DNA from: Protula sp. h YS-2021
Taxonomy: Eukaryota > Annelida > Polychaeta > Sabellida > Serpulidae
Assembly (NCBI GenBank): GCA_949752745.1
Contig: OX457031.1
Location: forward strand, 27,062,081 to 27,126,080
Direction: 5' to 3'
Length of the DNA: 64,000 nt
In this document: one piece after another, positions 1 to 13,536 of the stretch
How positions within the stretch are numbered: position 1 is the first letter of the stretch
How the letters are laid out: the number at the start of each line of letters is the position of its first letter
Made by a program: the position numbers and the translations under genes
The notes under the pieces: model-generated
Seen by the model: only the letters and a program-made list of their open reading frames with translations
Told to the model about the DNA's origin: nothing
Databases searched by the model: none

Positions 1-3000
1 TTACGTCATAAGTGCCATGTCTTTCTTACAGCATTAAAAAGCTGTTACCAGTTGTGGATGTCAGCGCTTTTGTTTTTGTTTGTTTGTTTGTTTGTTTGCT
101 TGCTTTCTTGTTATGTTTCCTTCTTTACATTTATTTATAATTATTTGATTGAGAGAAATCTTCTATTCGAGTCCTTAAGCCAAAATATATTCACGTTGTT
201 TATTCGAATAACACAGGGCCACTGATGACGTAGACCACTGAGATGACAAACCTAACACTCTTTTTTTTCTATCTCTACAATGACTCCTGAAATATAACAA
301 AAAGTGGAAGCCTTGCTTTGGTATTCGGACAGATACAATAAAGTCATCAACTTAGCCCCCCAAAAATATGAGAACCTTCGTGGTAGTTTCTTCACGCCGT
401 AAATGATGTTAACGGAATCGGCAGTCCTTTTTGAATGGTGACGAACCTTATTAGAGGGGGGATGTTTTGTGTAATTTACTAAAGCACTCGCGTGATTTAC
501 TCATCTAATAACCGACTGATTTGGAGATAATTTCACTCGCTTTGAAAGGATTCATGGGCGTTGCAGTGCCCAGGTCAATTTGCAAAGAGCTACCATGGAA
601 CGGGGCATTTCATTTCACAGCAACTCTTTATTCTCCTTATACTTTTGCAACTGGATTACATGTGTCAAAAAAGGCATTGATAGATGCGAATTCTATGTGT
701 TTTTTAAACTTCCAACGAGCATATGTGTTACAGTCATTACGCGTAAAGGTTAAACTTTCCAGAAATTTCCAGGCGTAATGCCTGTGACCATCAGTCATTT
801 CACAAAATGCCTAACATTTCTAGCTATTACGTATAATGACTGAAAATCGAGATCTCCAAGATCACACAAGATGCCAAACAAGGATTCAGTCAACAAGCGT
901 AATTTTTATAAATGTTGACAGAACCATTTCTTGATTGTTCTATGTTTACTGTACTGATTTTAACAAAAGTTATGTACTTTTCACATTTTTAAAGTAAAAA
1001 TATGTGATGTGCATATCAACACAAGCAATCCCGTTTTGAGATTTTAAACACCGCGAAAAGCAATTTATTGACTTATTTTTGGCATGTTAACAGATTAATT
1101 GAAATAAAAAACGAATCATAATCAATTACCTAATCCACTTGGAAATCTAAGGTTTTACAATCGGTTCTGCGAGATTTTATGACAATCTTTTAAAACGCAT
1201 GCTAACAGAACAACACACATAAGATGTCTACTGGACATTACGTAAACGTTGTACGTCTGGGTTCCGAGGAACCCCAGTCTCTATTATCATTGGTTCATAG
1301 GTAATATCAAAGCGTCCCAAATCTTTCCGACTATTAAAAAAATTACTTATATCTTTTGCAATACAAACTGCAAAATATCACTACACGCTATCGAAACTTC
1401 GAAAGTACAGCTCCTGGAGGCCTGCCCTTTTTCTGGGTTCAATCGGGGTTTTCCAGCCCAAATTCCAGAAGTCCTGAGCCAATTTTAAGCGTCCAGGGAC
1501 TTCGTGAGCTTCATGCCTTCTCATCTTGGTCATCGTAACGACTTATTTATTCTAACAGCTTTAACGGTATCAGAAAAGTCTAAAAAAACGTGTTAAAAAA
1601 ATCATACTGTACATTGTTACTGCATAAAAAAAAATGGTGGGTGTCACGAGAACGAGAAAAATAAATGAGTCATTTACTGTGAAGTAAAACACGTTTCTTT
1701 AAAAAAAAAACAAAATAGACGTTTCATTATTAAAGCCTATGAAACGTTTCTGGCAAAAACTGCCTGTGGCTTTTAGTGAAGTTGAAATCATGCTGTTACA
1801 GCTTGCAAATGGGAATAAGACATTTGATATCAAATACAATTTACTGGTTGAATAATCAGTTTTTAAGCTGTATAAAATATAAAGAATTTTAGTGGCAAAA
1901 ATATTATGGAGTTGTTAAACATTTTACATCAAATTTCCAATCCTAATCAAGAGAAAACCCCAGGAATAATAAGAGAAATATAAAAAAAGACTAAGTCATA
2001 TTAAGATACCTTTCTGCTGTTCCCCTTCCACCGCCCCCCCCCCCCCTCCCACCACGCACTCGCCTTCAGTTGCGTTCCGCAAAAATGATTTATTATACCA
2101 AAAATCTCGTAACCCTTATTTGTTTTTTATAACAAACTAATAAGAAATCTTCTTGTTTTTTAATAAACCAAATGATATAAAGGTTGGAAGCTGCCGTAAT
2201 AATATTTATGACAAACTAATAAGATATCTGTTTTTTAATAAAACAAATGATATAAACATTGGAAACTGCCGAAATAATCATTTTGTAAATACAAGAAGTG
2301 CGCTTTTCTATTTTCTTCAGTAGTCTTATTTTCCTTCGACAGCATTTATTATCATACGAATCTAAAAAGATTGTACGTGGAAATTCCTGCATTTTTAATA
2401 TTATCTGCATAGATCCAGTTCTATATATCGCTCCAAAAATAATAAATATATATTTTTTTTAGTTTGGCAAAGAATCTCATAGTTCAATGGTTTCTTAAAT
2501 TTATGCATATAAAACTGCCCCTAGGTAATATATAGCTTAATCGTTTTGGAGATGCTCAATTTTAGAGAACATTTCTAAGACAGAAATCAATGACCATGTA
2601 AAGTAAAGAACGAACTTCTTGAACACAAGTGCCTGAAACAATAGCAAATCAAATATAAAAAAGCACAGAATTGTTTCAAAGCAATCAATTCATTATTTGA
2701 AAAAAAAAACTACAGAATAAGTGAACTTACCCCTTTTGTCTCGTCCGTTTATTTTGTTCGAAGATGTCTGTTTCTTTGCCTCTCGAATCACTCCCTTTGC
2801 GTTCCTTTTTTGTGCTCTTTTACATAAATATACCAGAAAACACAACTTTTTCAGATTCTGCCTGAATTGTCATAGGCTGTAATGTCCTGTAGTCATTTAA
2901 AAGAACAATGTCCAACATACAACAGCCCAGCTGAGAGTATGATCCACGTTCTGATAAACAAAGGACGGCGAGGTGAGGACTGGCTACCTTTATACCAATG

Positions 3001-5701
3001 TCCCTCTCTCTCTCTCTCTTCTCCGCATTGCCTGTGTGACGTAATGAGTGGGGGTTTGTATCTTCCAGGCCGCACTGATCAGATATCCGTTTATAGGACA
3101 TAACTCATCTTACAGTGTTTGCACGTCTCACGTTGCATACAAACCGGATACATGCCAAAGAAATGCCAGGTTAGGATATGAATTTGAAATGGGCTATACT
3201 TGTAGTCACTTTTCGTATATGTTTTCCAAAAGGTGGTGGAAAGCTGCGAACGCGGATTCCAATATTTTCCTGACTTGGTTTAGTAGCGCAGCGCATGTTA
3301 TCAAAACCGTAGTTCATACCCATACTCAAATTCAATCTAAACTTAAGTTTTAAACTGATTTCAGCATTTGCTAAAAATAAGAGTTTGAATTTTTAAGGCC
3401 CTCTCTATAGGAGATGTTAAAAAAGTTTGACTGTATAATTTACAACGAGTGAAATAAAATACCTACGTAAAAGGGAGAAACAAACCGTCACTAGCTATCT
3501 AATTTGCCTTCACTTACATGCTTGCTCAAAATCAGCCTAAGTTTACAGTCATTTTGAGTGTAAGTTTTGCTTATTGAAGCAGTGAAGGTCAAACTTTGCT
3601 CAAATTGAACCGTTTGAACACAAGTTTGAGTTTGAGTCAGGGTACTGAAAACGCGGGCACAACGGTCATAACTTAACTGTTATTGGTAAGATTAATATTT
3701 ATGAACTCTCGCATAATTTTGCATAAGTTTTGAATTTCGAGAAACATGTTTCTCCAACGGGAATATTATGTTTAATCTGGCTCTTTCTTGTGACTTCAAC
3801 TTAGGACAGGAATTTTATTGCACTAAGAACATTCAGAAAACAACTTTGTCGTGTGTCAGAAAAAATAAACGAAATGGTGACACTTTTCACGAGTAAATTT
3901 ATCAACAATATTTAAAAACGATACAATATTTAAAAAGTAAAAGGAGGGCTGGCATCCACACGCAAATTAGTATTAAAGCCTTTTTAAAACGATCCCTAAC
4001 CGTGGAGTGCTAACTTTGAACTAATAACCCGATGTGAAACCACACGCCAAATACAGTTCCAAAAGAATCCCCCTTTTCCCCCTTTTTTGTTGGAAACGCG
4101 GTGGAGTACTCAATAAATACCCCCCTCCCCCTCGCTTTTTTCATAATTGGCACTTCGGGAGGGGCGAGGCAGAGGAGGTTGACTTGAATATTGAACTATA
4201 ACTGTATAAAGTATGAAAAATGAATTCGGTTTTGAAGAGCAAATCGGAATAAAGATGAAGCTGCACTTTCCATTTTTCATCTTACGACATGTATTCTATT
4301 TGCCATTCATTCCACTTTCATTTTTCCAAGCCTGTTTTCAATAAGTCCGCATGGTTTCCATTTCAGATGAGTAGAATACGAGCTCTGTGTTATTTCGCTA
4401 CATAAAGTCGCAATTACAATGTTGTTCAGACGTTTCTTTTGTAAAGTCTACACGGCATAAAATGTCAAAAAGTGAATAATGTTCTTCCCATATCCCCGAC
4501 ACACTACAGAACTGAGATTTCTTGTTGAAAAAAATGCATTCACACTATTGTTAATCTAATCAAATGCACGAGAAATATATTGTCTGGTTCAAAAATCTTA
4601 ACTTTTGCAATCAGCCTAAAAAATTACCCTAGAATGCATGACAAATCATTGAAAATAAGGCTAAAAAGGGTCAGCTGAGGATCAGTCATCCACAGACATA
4701 ATTCTTCTGCTTACGACGGGGATATTTAACTGAATTGCTTAGCACCACTAGGCAATTTAAGGGCCAATGTGCTGAGGGAGTTTCCACATTCTGCGACAAG
4801 CACTGACGCAAAATTAACCGGCTTAATCTTTACCATTGCTCCCAACTTCACAAAGACCCAGAAAAAAGATGGAAATGGAAGATCTATTTTTTTGATATTT
4901 TTAAATATCAAGGCCTCATAAATAAGAAAACATTTGTTAAAAATATATACAGCAATTTAAAAAAAATGGCACTTTCATTATTATGGCTATTACTGACTGT
5001 AGAGGGTGTGGAATCGGCAACTCAGATAGTAGCAATGACGGCGTACGATGTACGAAGCCAATTAATCAAACGCCATTACAAAGTCACATAAATGAAGTCG
5101 GTATCTCACTCCTTAGACAGACAGCTATATAATGTTAAATAAGATATTTTAAACCTTGAACATCAGCTCGCTGAGACGTCTGTTCGATGGCAGACGATGC
5201 TTGACCGCATCACTACGTTTAAAACTATAAAAACTGGTCTGCTCTTTTCTCACGCACTGTCCCTTTCCTTTTCATGCGATATCTTACTTTCATTTCATTC
5301 AAACAGAGTTAATTGCATTTCACACATTTCAAATTATGGGAAATAAGCTTCTCCTATAGTTGACTGAAACACTGAATGGCAGTTTGTGCGAGCTCATTTC
5401 CAGGACTACACGTCAGAAGCATAGAGGTGAAATACAATTATCAATTCTTAATAGTCCAACATCCTAAGAAATCACGTAAACTTATTAAAGGTTTGTGATT
5501 CATATCTCGAATCATGTATTTCGCCAAATGTGAGAATGATTAAAATGGTATGTATCTGCAAAATGTAGGTGAGCAATGGATTTTACGGTTTCATGACTGC
5601 TTGCGTTATCCGTGGTGTCCTAGCAACGGTTAAGCATGACGCGTCTGCAGTGCCACTGTTCCTGCATCGTTACAACGTCGCCCGTTCGGAATCGGTGGAA
5701 T
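1..5701. other. Intergenic AT-rich region without a supportable gene
   Basis: Only short ORFs with no recognisable domain. Contents noted: a GTTT microsatellite (about 72-100), a poly-C run (2033-2046), a 75-bp tandem duplication (2135-2275) and a CT repeat (3003-3020). Confidence 0.7.
2135..2275. repeat. Direct duplication of about 75 bp
   Basis: Two diverged adjacent copies sharing 'CTAATAAGA', 'GTTTTTTAATAAA', 'CAAATGATATAAA' and 'TTGGAA.CTGCCG'. Non-coding. Confidence 0.75.
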
Positions 5702-6166
5702 GACACCCTGTAGTCCACAATACAGCGAGCACCCATAGCCAGTAATACAACTACACCCTGTAGTCGATAATACAACGACACCCTGTAACCAATAATACAA
5801 CGACACCCTGTACTTCATAATACAACGACACCCTGTACTTCATAATACAACGACGCCCTGTAGCCAATAATACAGTCACACCCTGTAGTCCACAATACAA
5901 CGAACCCTGTAGCGCATAATCCAACGACACCCTGTAGTCAACAATACAACGACACCATGTTGTCGACAATACAACAGCACCCTGTAGTCCACAACACAAC
6001 GGCACCCTGTAGTCCACAACACAACGACACCCTGTAGCTTATAATACAACGACACCCTGTATTCCACAATACAACGACACCCTGTAGCAGCCTATAATAC
6101 AACGACACCCTGTAGTCCACATTACAACGACACCCTGTAGTCGATAATACAACGATACCCTGTAGC
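5702..6166. repeat. 25-bp minisatellite
   Basis: About 18 copies of a 25-bp unit with core CACCCTGTAGTCCACAATAC. Because 25 is not a multiple of 3, all three minus-strand frames stay open and give the same 25-residue pattern; these ORFs are not genes. Confidence 0.95.
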
Positions 6167-7036
6167 CTATTAATTAAAATAAAATTATGTAAACTTATCA
6201 GATATTTGTGGGTCATTTTGTCAGCTATTACCATTTAACTGACGTGCAGTAGTCAATATCTATTTCCTAGTAATTAGCTCAGAGGCTCAAGAATTTCATG
6301 ACTCCCTTTTGGTTGCCCACGTGCCGCTTGACACAACAATCAACGCCTGAGAAGTATCATCCATGAATTACCTGACCTGTAACTGCATTCCAGAGCATTA
6401 GTGATGACAAAACCCACCTCTTGAGTATCCCGCACATCGCAATCTCTTGACGTTACTTTAAATCCAGGGGGAGGGGGGCGGGGGGGGGGGGGGCACTCAC
6501 GCACCAACTTGTTACAGTGCATGTCTATGACTTTTTAAAACTAGCCCTAAACGAAGAGTGTTAATTTTGAAATAATACTCCTGCACTGCTTGACGTTGGG
6601 AGTGCTTGACGCCTTGCTGGACATCCATGGAAGACAAATGGCAGGGCCCTGTTCTAATGAACATAGAGACGTGTTGGCCTCGCTTCTATATGTAAACATT
6701 CTCTACTTCATTGTACAGATAGCCAACCCTACTGCTTTAATAGATGTGTTGGCAAGTGTCCATTTTGAACGTCAAGACGCCTAAAAAATTTTTAAGCAGC
6801 GTGGGGTCGATCTGACGGCAGCTATAAGCGATTTTCATGAAGCAAAATGTTTTCTTCTGTGTTCTTTCCAGGGCGGGGTGGGGCCAGTTTTGCTAAAAAC
6901 CACTCAAAAATTAGAATTATGTGTTGATACGAAGAGGATATTACGATTTAACTCATTCCCCCCTCCCATCTCCCGCGAATAGGGCACATTCGACTCTTCA
7001 AAAATAGTGCTGCTTGAAGCAACAGTTACTTATTCC
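6167..7036. other. Intergenic; poly-G run
   Basis: No gene seen. A G-rich run (6467-6493, with a 15-G stretch) is the only notable feature. Confidence 0.6.
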
Positions 7037-7395
7037 CCAGTAAACATTGTGACGTCGCATCAAGGTTGGATGGACGTCGCCCCGACGTCGATTTTCGTTG
7101 TTTATGGAAGCCGAGACAACGTCTGCTTTCGAGGCAGTGATAATCGGTGCGGTCACCCTCAGTCACACAGTACCCCTACTCTTGAGTCATCCAATCCCGC
7201 AGGATATCAGCTTCCAAGAGTATTTTTCAGAAAAAGGTAAAAAAAAAATTGCGCGCTCTTGAAATTTTCATATTTTACGTCCTCTTCACCTCCCATGGCT
7301 ACCAGGATTTTTCTTGGTTGTGAGTTTGACGTATATCTAACGTCGATTTTCCGACGTGTAGTCAACGTTGCAGCAAAGTTTAGAATGTTTACTGG
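7037..7395. mobile_element. CAGTAAACATT-family element (copy A)
   Basis: Starts CCAGTAAACATTGTGACGTC and ends AATGTTTACTGG, an exact 12-bp inverted pair at the left and right ends allowing for length. GACGTCG and CAACGTTG motifs fill the ends. Confidence 0.7.
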
Positions 7396-7450
7396 TTCAT
7401 AGGCCTATTCCCTTAGCAAACATTCGACAAAATAGTTCTGATAAAGCACT

Positions 7451-7782
7451 GCCTTCCCGCCCTTCCCCTCACCCCCACCCCCTCCCCTGTACCAAGAGTT
7501 ATTTCCAAGTCAATATGCCAGTGTGTCATTATTGCTCTTTGGTTTTATTATATAGTTTGAATTAGGCACCATTTCCTCTGTACTAAAGCTTTTCATTAGT
7601 GTCTGCTTCCCAGCCACTCCCCCCTACCCCCTACCCCCCCCCCCAACCCCCATCCTTCCCTATACCAAGAGCTGCTGCTAAGTCAATACCCCAGTGTGTC
7701 ATTATTGCCCTTTGGTTTTATTATATATTTTGAATTAGGCACCATTTTCTCTGTAGCAAAGGTTTTTCATTAGTGTCTGTCG
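7451..7782. repeat. Tandem duplication of about 155-175 bp
   Basis: Two neighbouring copies share 'CCAGTGTGTCATTATTGC', 'CTTTGGTTTTATTATATA' and 'TTTGAATTAGGCACCATTT'. Each is preceded by a C-rich run whose length differs. Confidence 0.9.
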
Positions 7783-9439
7783 GGTGGCAAAGCTTTGCAC
7801 AATGAGTGCTGTATTGAAATTTATTAATGCATATTTTCACCAGTTGAAAAATGAACCAAATAACACTAATATCATCCAAACTGCAACTTCTGTTCCATTC
7901 AAAAGATAATGAACTGCACTTTTTAATATTTAATCTTTTTTTTAAATAGCAAGCTATAATTAAAGATATCAATAAATCAATGTAGATATCAATACAGAGA
8001 CTAATATATATTTTAAATAGCGATACTAATATATATTTTAACGAATTGTCAATAATATTTTTAAGTTCAGTTTTAGTTAAGTTCATTTTTTCATGTTAAT
8101 AACAACTTAGCTTTTTTTTAGTTAAGAAATGTGGAAATTCATTTATGTGTTGTGCAAAATGAAATTAAAATACTCTGTATAGAGGGGTCATTCATTGTTC
8201 AATTCAGATATTTGCTGCTGAATTTTAGATATCAAAAACAGATTCTGTTATTTTGACATACAAAGGTAATTTTTGCAATCAAAAAATATTTCGCAAATAT
8301 CAAAATATAAATGAAAAAAGTCTCATTCTGAAATAATGATATCTTACAATCATTCTTGATATCAATAAAACGAAACTCTTTGAGCTCGTAATTGAGACTT
8401 TGTTATTAAATGTTTAATTTTCCCATCAAGGATCGATTAGGCTTTCGATCTCTAAATCTAAATTCTGGATATCTTTAAATTATTTTTGATATAATAAATG
8501 TTTTATATCTTTAAGTGTTTTTGAGAGCAAACTGTATTTTTGAGATCAAAACTACATTTGGAAATAGCAACAAAGTATTTTTTTAATTCAAAATTTTACG
8601 TAAAGACATCGAAAAAATATCTTTGAGATGATATTTTATGATGATGTGACGAATAATTTTATTGAAATCTTTGTGACAGTTCTTATATAAATGTGATAAA
8701 AGAACGCTGTTTTCTGTTAATTACTGTCTAGCATGCCGAATGCACTTCAAAAGTTTTTATGAATGCGATTGGATTGCAATTATTTTATACATGGTGGATT
8801 GATTGCAATTTGTACAGTTATAGTTACAGTTATACAGTATATACTGATTTGACAGTTTGGCTGTAACATATGCAGTGTTCATTTTATCTGCGCTTCAAAT
8901 GCTAAAATTGTTTAATACAAAGAAAGCACCTTATTTCGGTGCCCGACCCCTTTGTATGCAATGCCGTTTTACATTTGTTTGCATTTTGATAGAATTTGTT
9001 TGATTGTATTTTGTTTGTAATTTGATTCAGTTGGTGATATCAGAAACTGAATTATTGACACCATTAATTAAATTCTGGATGTCGCAATTCTTTTGTGAAA
9101 GCAGTTAAGTGATTAAATTTGTATATAAATAATTCTGTATATAAATAATTCAACTGTGATATCAGTAATACAACTACTGATATAAAAAAATTAAATGATG
9201 TCAATAAAACAATCTTATTTTTTTCATATCAGTCAATAATTTGTTGATATCTAAAATGATATCATCCAGTCAACAGTAAATAATAACACATACATTATAT
9301 AAAAAACTTTAGTTTCGAATTTTGGATTTCTAAAAAAAGATTCGTGTACCTATCTATAAATCAGTTATGGATATCAAGCCATGGGCTGAATATGTGCGAT
9401 ATTACCAATTTAATTTTTGGTATATGCAGAAACCTTGAA
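7783..9439. other. AT-rich tract with scattered GATATC motifs
   Basis: No gene. Many short 'TTGATATCAA'-like palindromic words, like those in the MITE at 11513-12300, suggest decayed copies of that repeat. Confidence 0.5.
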
Positions 9440-9772
9440 TCTAGACACTGCACTGTTTGACATCTCACATCTGGACACCACGCATCTGGACACTACACTG
9501 ACAGCACACATCTGGACACCACGCATCTGGGCACTACACTGACATCACACATCTGGACACCGCGCATCTGGACACTACACTGACATCACACAGCTGGACA
9601 CCACGCATCTGGACATTACACTGACATCACACATCTGGACACCACGCATCTGAGCACTACACTGACATCTCACAGCTGGACCCCACGCATCTGGGCACTG
9701 CACTGACATCTCACATCTGCACACCACGCATCTGGGCACTACACTGACATCACACATCTGGACACCACGAAT
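9440..9772. repeat. 41-bp minisatellite
   Basis: About 7-8 copies with unit start spacing of 41 bp (for example 9467 and 9508), core ACATCTGGACACCACGCATC then TGGGCACTACACTGACATCAC. Confidence 0.93.
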
Positions 9773-10603
9773 GTGGACTTGTCGCAGCTAGGTAAAACAA
9801 TTGGACATCTCCTGTCCATAAATTAAAGATTTCAAGGAATTTCTATTAAGGTTTTTTTTTTTTTACTTTTTTATTATTCTGTTGAATAAATCTTAATCTC
9901 GCATCGGTAAAATGTTTGTATCAGAAGTTATTTTTATTAAAAATTCCGAGACTTTTTTGCTTTTCTGTTAATATACTGAATAAATTCACAGATATGCCTC
10001 AACATTTCGTAGTGTTATTATGTTTTATATAAATATTTTTTATTGATATCAAAATATTGACTGAAAACGGCATTTCAAACCTTTGGGAGGTAACCATAGA
10101 AGAAGTTGTTTAACGTATGTTATATAGCATTCTGAAGGTTTTGAGTTGCATCTCTTTTTCCCCGCTCACTCTTACCGCATGAATGCGCTCTTTTCATTCT
10201 TACTGTTTTATTCTGGTTTGGGTTAGGAAGGGGGTTGGGGTTTGAAACATCCTTTTTTGTTCCATATCTCCCGTTACCTTTGTGCCTATTCCAGAGATAA
10301 CTGGTCCCTAGGTGTCGTATTATTTAGCTATATATAAAATAATCTAGGTGTGCCCTCTTACTTAAAGTCAAAATAACCATGTTCTTACAATCAATTTAGA
10401 ATGGCCTATGGAAGTTGTGTGGATGTAAGCACTCCCCCCCCCTCCCCCCTCCATCCCCACCCAGCCTAAGTATGTTTTAGATGCATTACGAATATCCATG
10501 ATGATGGGTCAAACAGTAAGCCACCGTTCCAGCCCTACCCGGCCCCATTTCCCGGATCTGGTGGCGCACACGCTAAAGCAGCACATTTAAGATTTCGTGT
10601 TTT

Positions 10604-10801
10604 CTATTTTGAAACAGCTGATTGCAATTCATCAAGTTCCAATGCTTTAATTAATGCTTGTGGTGACTTTGCCAATAATGATTTTCCATTATGACGCACA
10701 CAACCAGTGGAATTGGGAAGAGATAATTGAAAAATACATTGTATTTTATTTGTAACCGGAACCTTTGCTTCACATGCCCCTCCGCAACAGTTACTATCCA
10801 T
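10604..10801 (-). CDS. Unassigned small ORF, 65 codons
   Basis: ATG to stop, MDSNCCGGACEAKVP at the start and SPQALIKALELDELQSAVSK at the end. The composition is more protein-like than its neighbours (Cys cluster, amphipathic C-terminal helix), but I do not recognise a family. Could be a relic exon, a transposon fragment or chance. Confidence 0.2.
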   Translation of the reverse strand: MDSNCCGGACEAKVPVTNKIQCIFQLSLPNSTGCVRHNGKSLLAKSPQALIKALELDELQSAVSK

Positions 10802-10910
10802 TAGCTATCACGGTAATGGCGCTACTAATAAACACTGAAATTGCTCCAAAAGGGAGTCTAGAATAGTACTTAATTAGGAGAAACGAACACTTAAGATTTA
10901 GACATCACTC

Positions 10911-11162
10911 TTATTTTCTACTATGACAAATACCACATCCAGGGAGACCGCCGTAGAATGCAATAAAGTGATAATAATGGTCACTCATATACAATGCGTT
11001 CTGATCAATGACTTCGTGGAATAGACCGAGAAGCCTCTGTTTATTTGTGATATAATACGCATGCGCAGTCTGAAGCGCAGGAAATAGCACTAGGTGTTTT
11101 TTTGTAAAGAAGACCCCACCCCTACTCTCCCAGGGTTGATGAATATATTTCTGAATAAACAT
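10911..11162 (-). CDS. Unassigned small ORF, 83 codons
   Basis: The C-terminal half (GLFHEVIDQNALYMSDHYYH, then GLPGCGICHSRK) looks protein-like, with a CGIC pair, but no family is recognised. Possibly a relic exon. Low confidence. Confidence 0.18.
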   Translation of the reverse strand: MFIQKYIHQPWESRGGVFFTKKHLVLFPALQTAHAYYITNKQRLLGLFHEVIDQNALYMSDHYYHFIAFYGGLPGCGICHSRK

Positions 11163-11504
11163 AGTCGAGCTTCTTCTCTGACACTACAAGCACTAGGACC
11201 ACAAAACTTTGTGCTTATGTAGAACTTGGTGTGAGGCTGTGCATCCCGCCTTTTTTTCGCCTTTCGATTTCGTTTTCATGCTTAAAACGCCATGCGAACA
11301 CAGCTGAATAAATACAGCGCATTTAAAGGCAAAGTAACGGTTGAGCAAAACAACACAGCTCATGGGCGTTACGCGAGCTCTGTCTGCATGGAGAAAAGTG
11401 CTGGTTCGTTCAATAAATAAAGCTGTTGAGCCAACATAACCAAGCAGATGTACACGGTTTATAAACAGAATTCAAGCTGTGATGTTTGCTAATATATCAA
11501 ACCA

Positions 11505-12308
11505 ATATATCTATGGAATGCCGTTTTAACATTTAATGCTTATTTTTGATATCAAAATATAATTAGAGACATCAATAAATCAAAGTAGATCTCAATAATT
11601 TATATTTTGCTATCAATAATTGAATTTTAGATGGCAAAAATTTATTTTTGAGATCAAAAAATCAATTTTACAAACTTAAAAAATGTCAAGGGAGATACTG
11701 ATTTACATAAAATATAAAGAATCGCCAATTAAATTTTGGAGACGAAAACTTGAATTATTGAGATCAATAATAACAACACAGTTTTTGATCTCAAGAATTG
11801 CTTCTTTTTTATACACTAAAAAATTTAAGGAAAGATCGAGATCAAAATATCATTTGCAGATTTTAAACTAGAAATTAAAAAAGTCTGATTCTGAAATAAT
11901 GATATCTGAAATAAATTCTTGATATCAATAAAATCAGGAAAATGAATTAAGCTCAAATAGTGATATTCTGCTCTCAAATATTTCATTCTTGCTTTCATGA
12001 ATTGATTTTTGATCTCCGAAAATCAATTTTAGAAATCATTAAATTATTTTTTTTATATCAATAAATATTTCTTGATATCTTTAGATATTTATTGATATCA
12101 AAAATTATTTGTTGAGATCAAGAATATATTAAAAGATATCAAAAATATAATTACAGATAGCAAAAATTAATTCTTCATATCAAAATATGGATTTTTCGAG
12201 ATAAAAAAATAATTCTTGATGTCAAAAAATCAATTTTTGAGATCAAGAATAAATTCTTGATATCAATAATTCCCTACTAAATGTGAAATTGGCATTCCAT
12301 ATATATCT
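11505..12308. mobile_element. MITE with 8-bp target duplication, filled with GATATC repeats
   Basis: Inverted ends ATGGAATGCC (11513-11522) and GGCATTCCAT (12291-12300), extending imperfectly about 28 bp, are flanked by the perfect 8-bp direct repeat ATATATCT (11505-11512 and 12301-12308). Eight-bp duplications are typical of hAT-type transposons. The inside is a degenerate array of 'TTTTTGATATCAAAAAT'-like words with no coding capacity. Confidence 0.85.
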
Positions 12309-12470
12309 ACCAAGTTTATCCCATATTTTCTTTTTCTGGTGTGCTTTGTGCTTGTGTAGCTTGAGATAAGGCCGGCAGTTGCATGTGAAATAAATGACTG
12401 AAACTCAGTAAGACATATTTCATTTCTAAAAAATCGTTAGCGTGCAAAAGTACTATTTAAAAAAAAATCT

Positions 12471-12551
12471 CGACCAATTGTTGCAATTTTCACTTTCGAC
12501 CAAATGTCGCTGGACCAATTGTCGTCGACCAATTGTCGCTCCACCAAATGG
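12471..12551. repeat. Short CGACCAATTGTCG array
   Basis: Four to five imperfect copies of '(T)CGACCAATTGTCGCT' with variable spacers. Confidence 0.7.
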
Positions 12552-13536
12552 GATACCTGGCATGACAATTTCATTAGAAAAAACATGTCCAAATAAAACA
12601 ATTGATAAATCCAAAATATTAATATTATTTGAGAACGGGGGGGGGGGGCGCGTCCAGGTGGTTTTGGCGGGAGGGGGGGGGGGGGGCTGTAGAGTCATTG
12701 AGGAGCGCTTGCCAAAATGAGTTTTTTTTTTAACTTTTAATTTTTGTCAAGTGTTCAAGATTTCGCTTGTGAAATACGGTTCTAGTTTCATTTCAAGTAA
12801 AATTTGACATCGCAAAATAATTACGGGAATACTGTAGGGATTTCATAAACTTCCTAATTACACGGATTTTTTTGTAACACACATAAAGTCAGTACGGAAG
12901 AAACTCCCTGGATACAGCAAATAATGTACAGCACATTTTCTGGTTGGTGTCTCAGTGAAGGGAGACATGTTGACCCCATGACACAACTGTGTATGACATT
13001 TAGAAGTGGTTTTATTTGTGCATAGCCTTAAGCACCCACCCATCCCTTCCTGGCCCCCGCCCCACCCACATTCGAACCAAGAGTCATAAACTAACCATAA
13101 ACAAAGCCTCAATTTGCTTTGTATATATTGGGGATCACTAATCAAGGGGATGGAAAATCTACCTAAGCATTAGATCAGGCATCATACAGACACATTCACG
13201 ACCATAAAAAACTTTTATATCCACTTGAACTTATGCATCCAATTTCACAGAAGAGATTAATAAATCGTCTTATTTTTTTCGGGCGCTTTGGTGACAAGAA
13301 CTGTTATTATCTTTTTATCAGAGTGTTCACAATTATTGTAAATTAATGATTTTTGGCATCTTCATTAACACAGCAGCTTTATCCCTTTGCTTCACTGAGC
13401 GTTTGTCAGACTGATATCAAAAGATAACTTGCTTGTTACGCGGGGATTTGTGGCTCATCGCCCATCCTTATGTTTTGGCACACACGCTGTGGCCACGAAA
13501 TGGTAATTACTTTTCTTTCCCTCGGTAGTTATTTTA
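12552..13536. other. Intergenic; G-rich runs
   Basis: Two G runs near 12638-12686 form a potential G-quadruplex region. No gene seen. Confidence 0.5.

Larger units (their letters stand above)
9773..11504. other. Intergenic with two unassigned small ORFs
   Basis: AT-rich at the left. No recognised gene apart from the two minus-strand ORFs listed separately. Confidence 0.5.

Noticed and set aside
5702..6166. CRISPR array
   Set aside because: Units are contiguous 25-bp tandem copies without unique spacers, in an animal genome.
5630..6234. Overlapping minus-strand ORFs with repeating YRVSLYY/GVVVL peptides
   Set aside because: Product of the 25-bp minisatellite; three frames give the same pattern.
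8950..10085. A second copy of the GATATC MITE with ends AATGCCGTTTTACATTT (8957) and AAAACGGCATTT (10072)
   Set aside because: Ends are only partly alike, no target duplication was found, and the span contains an unrelated minisatellite; left as a possibility.
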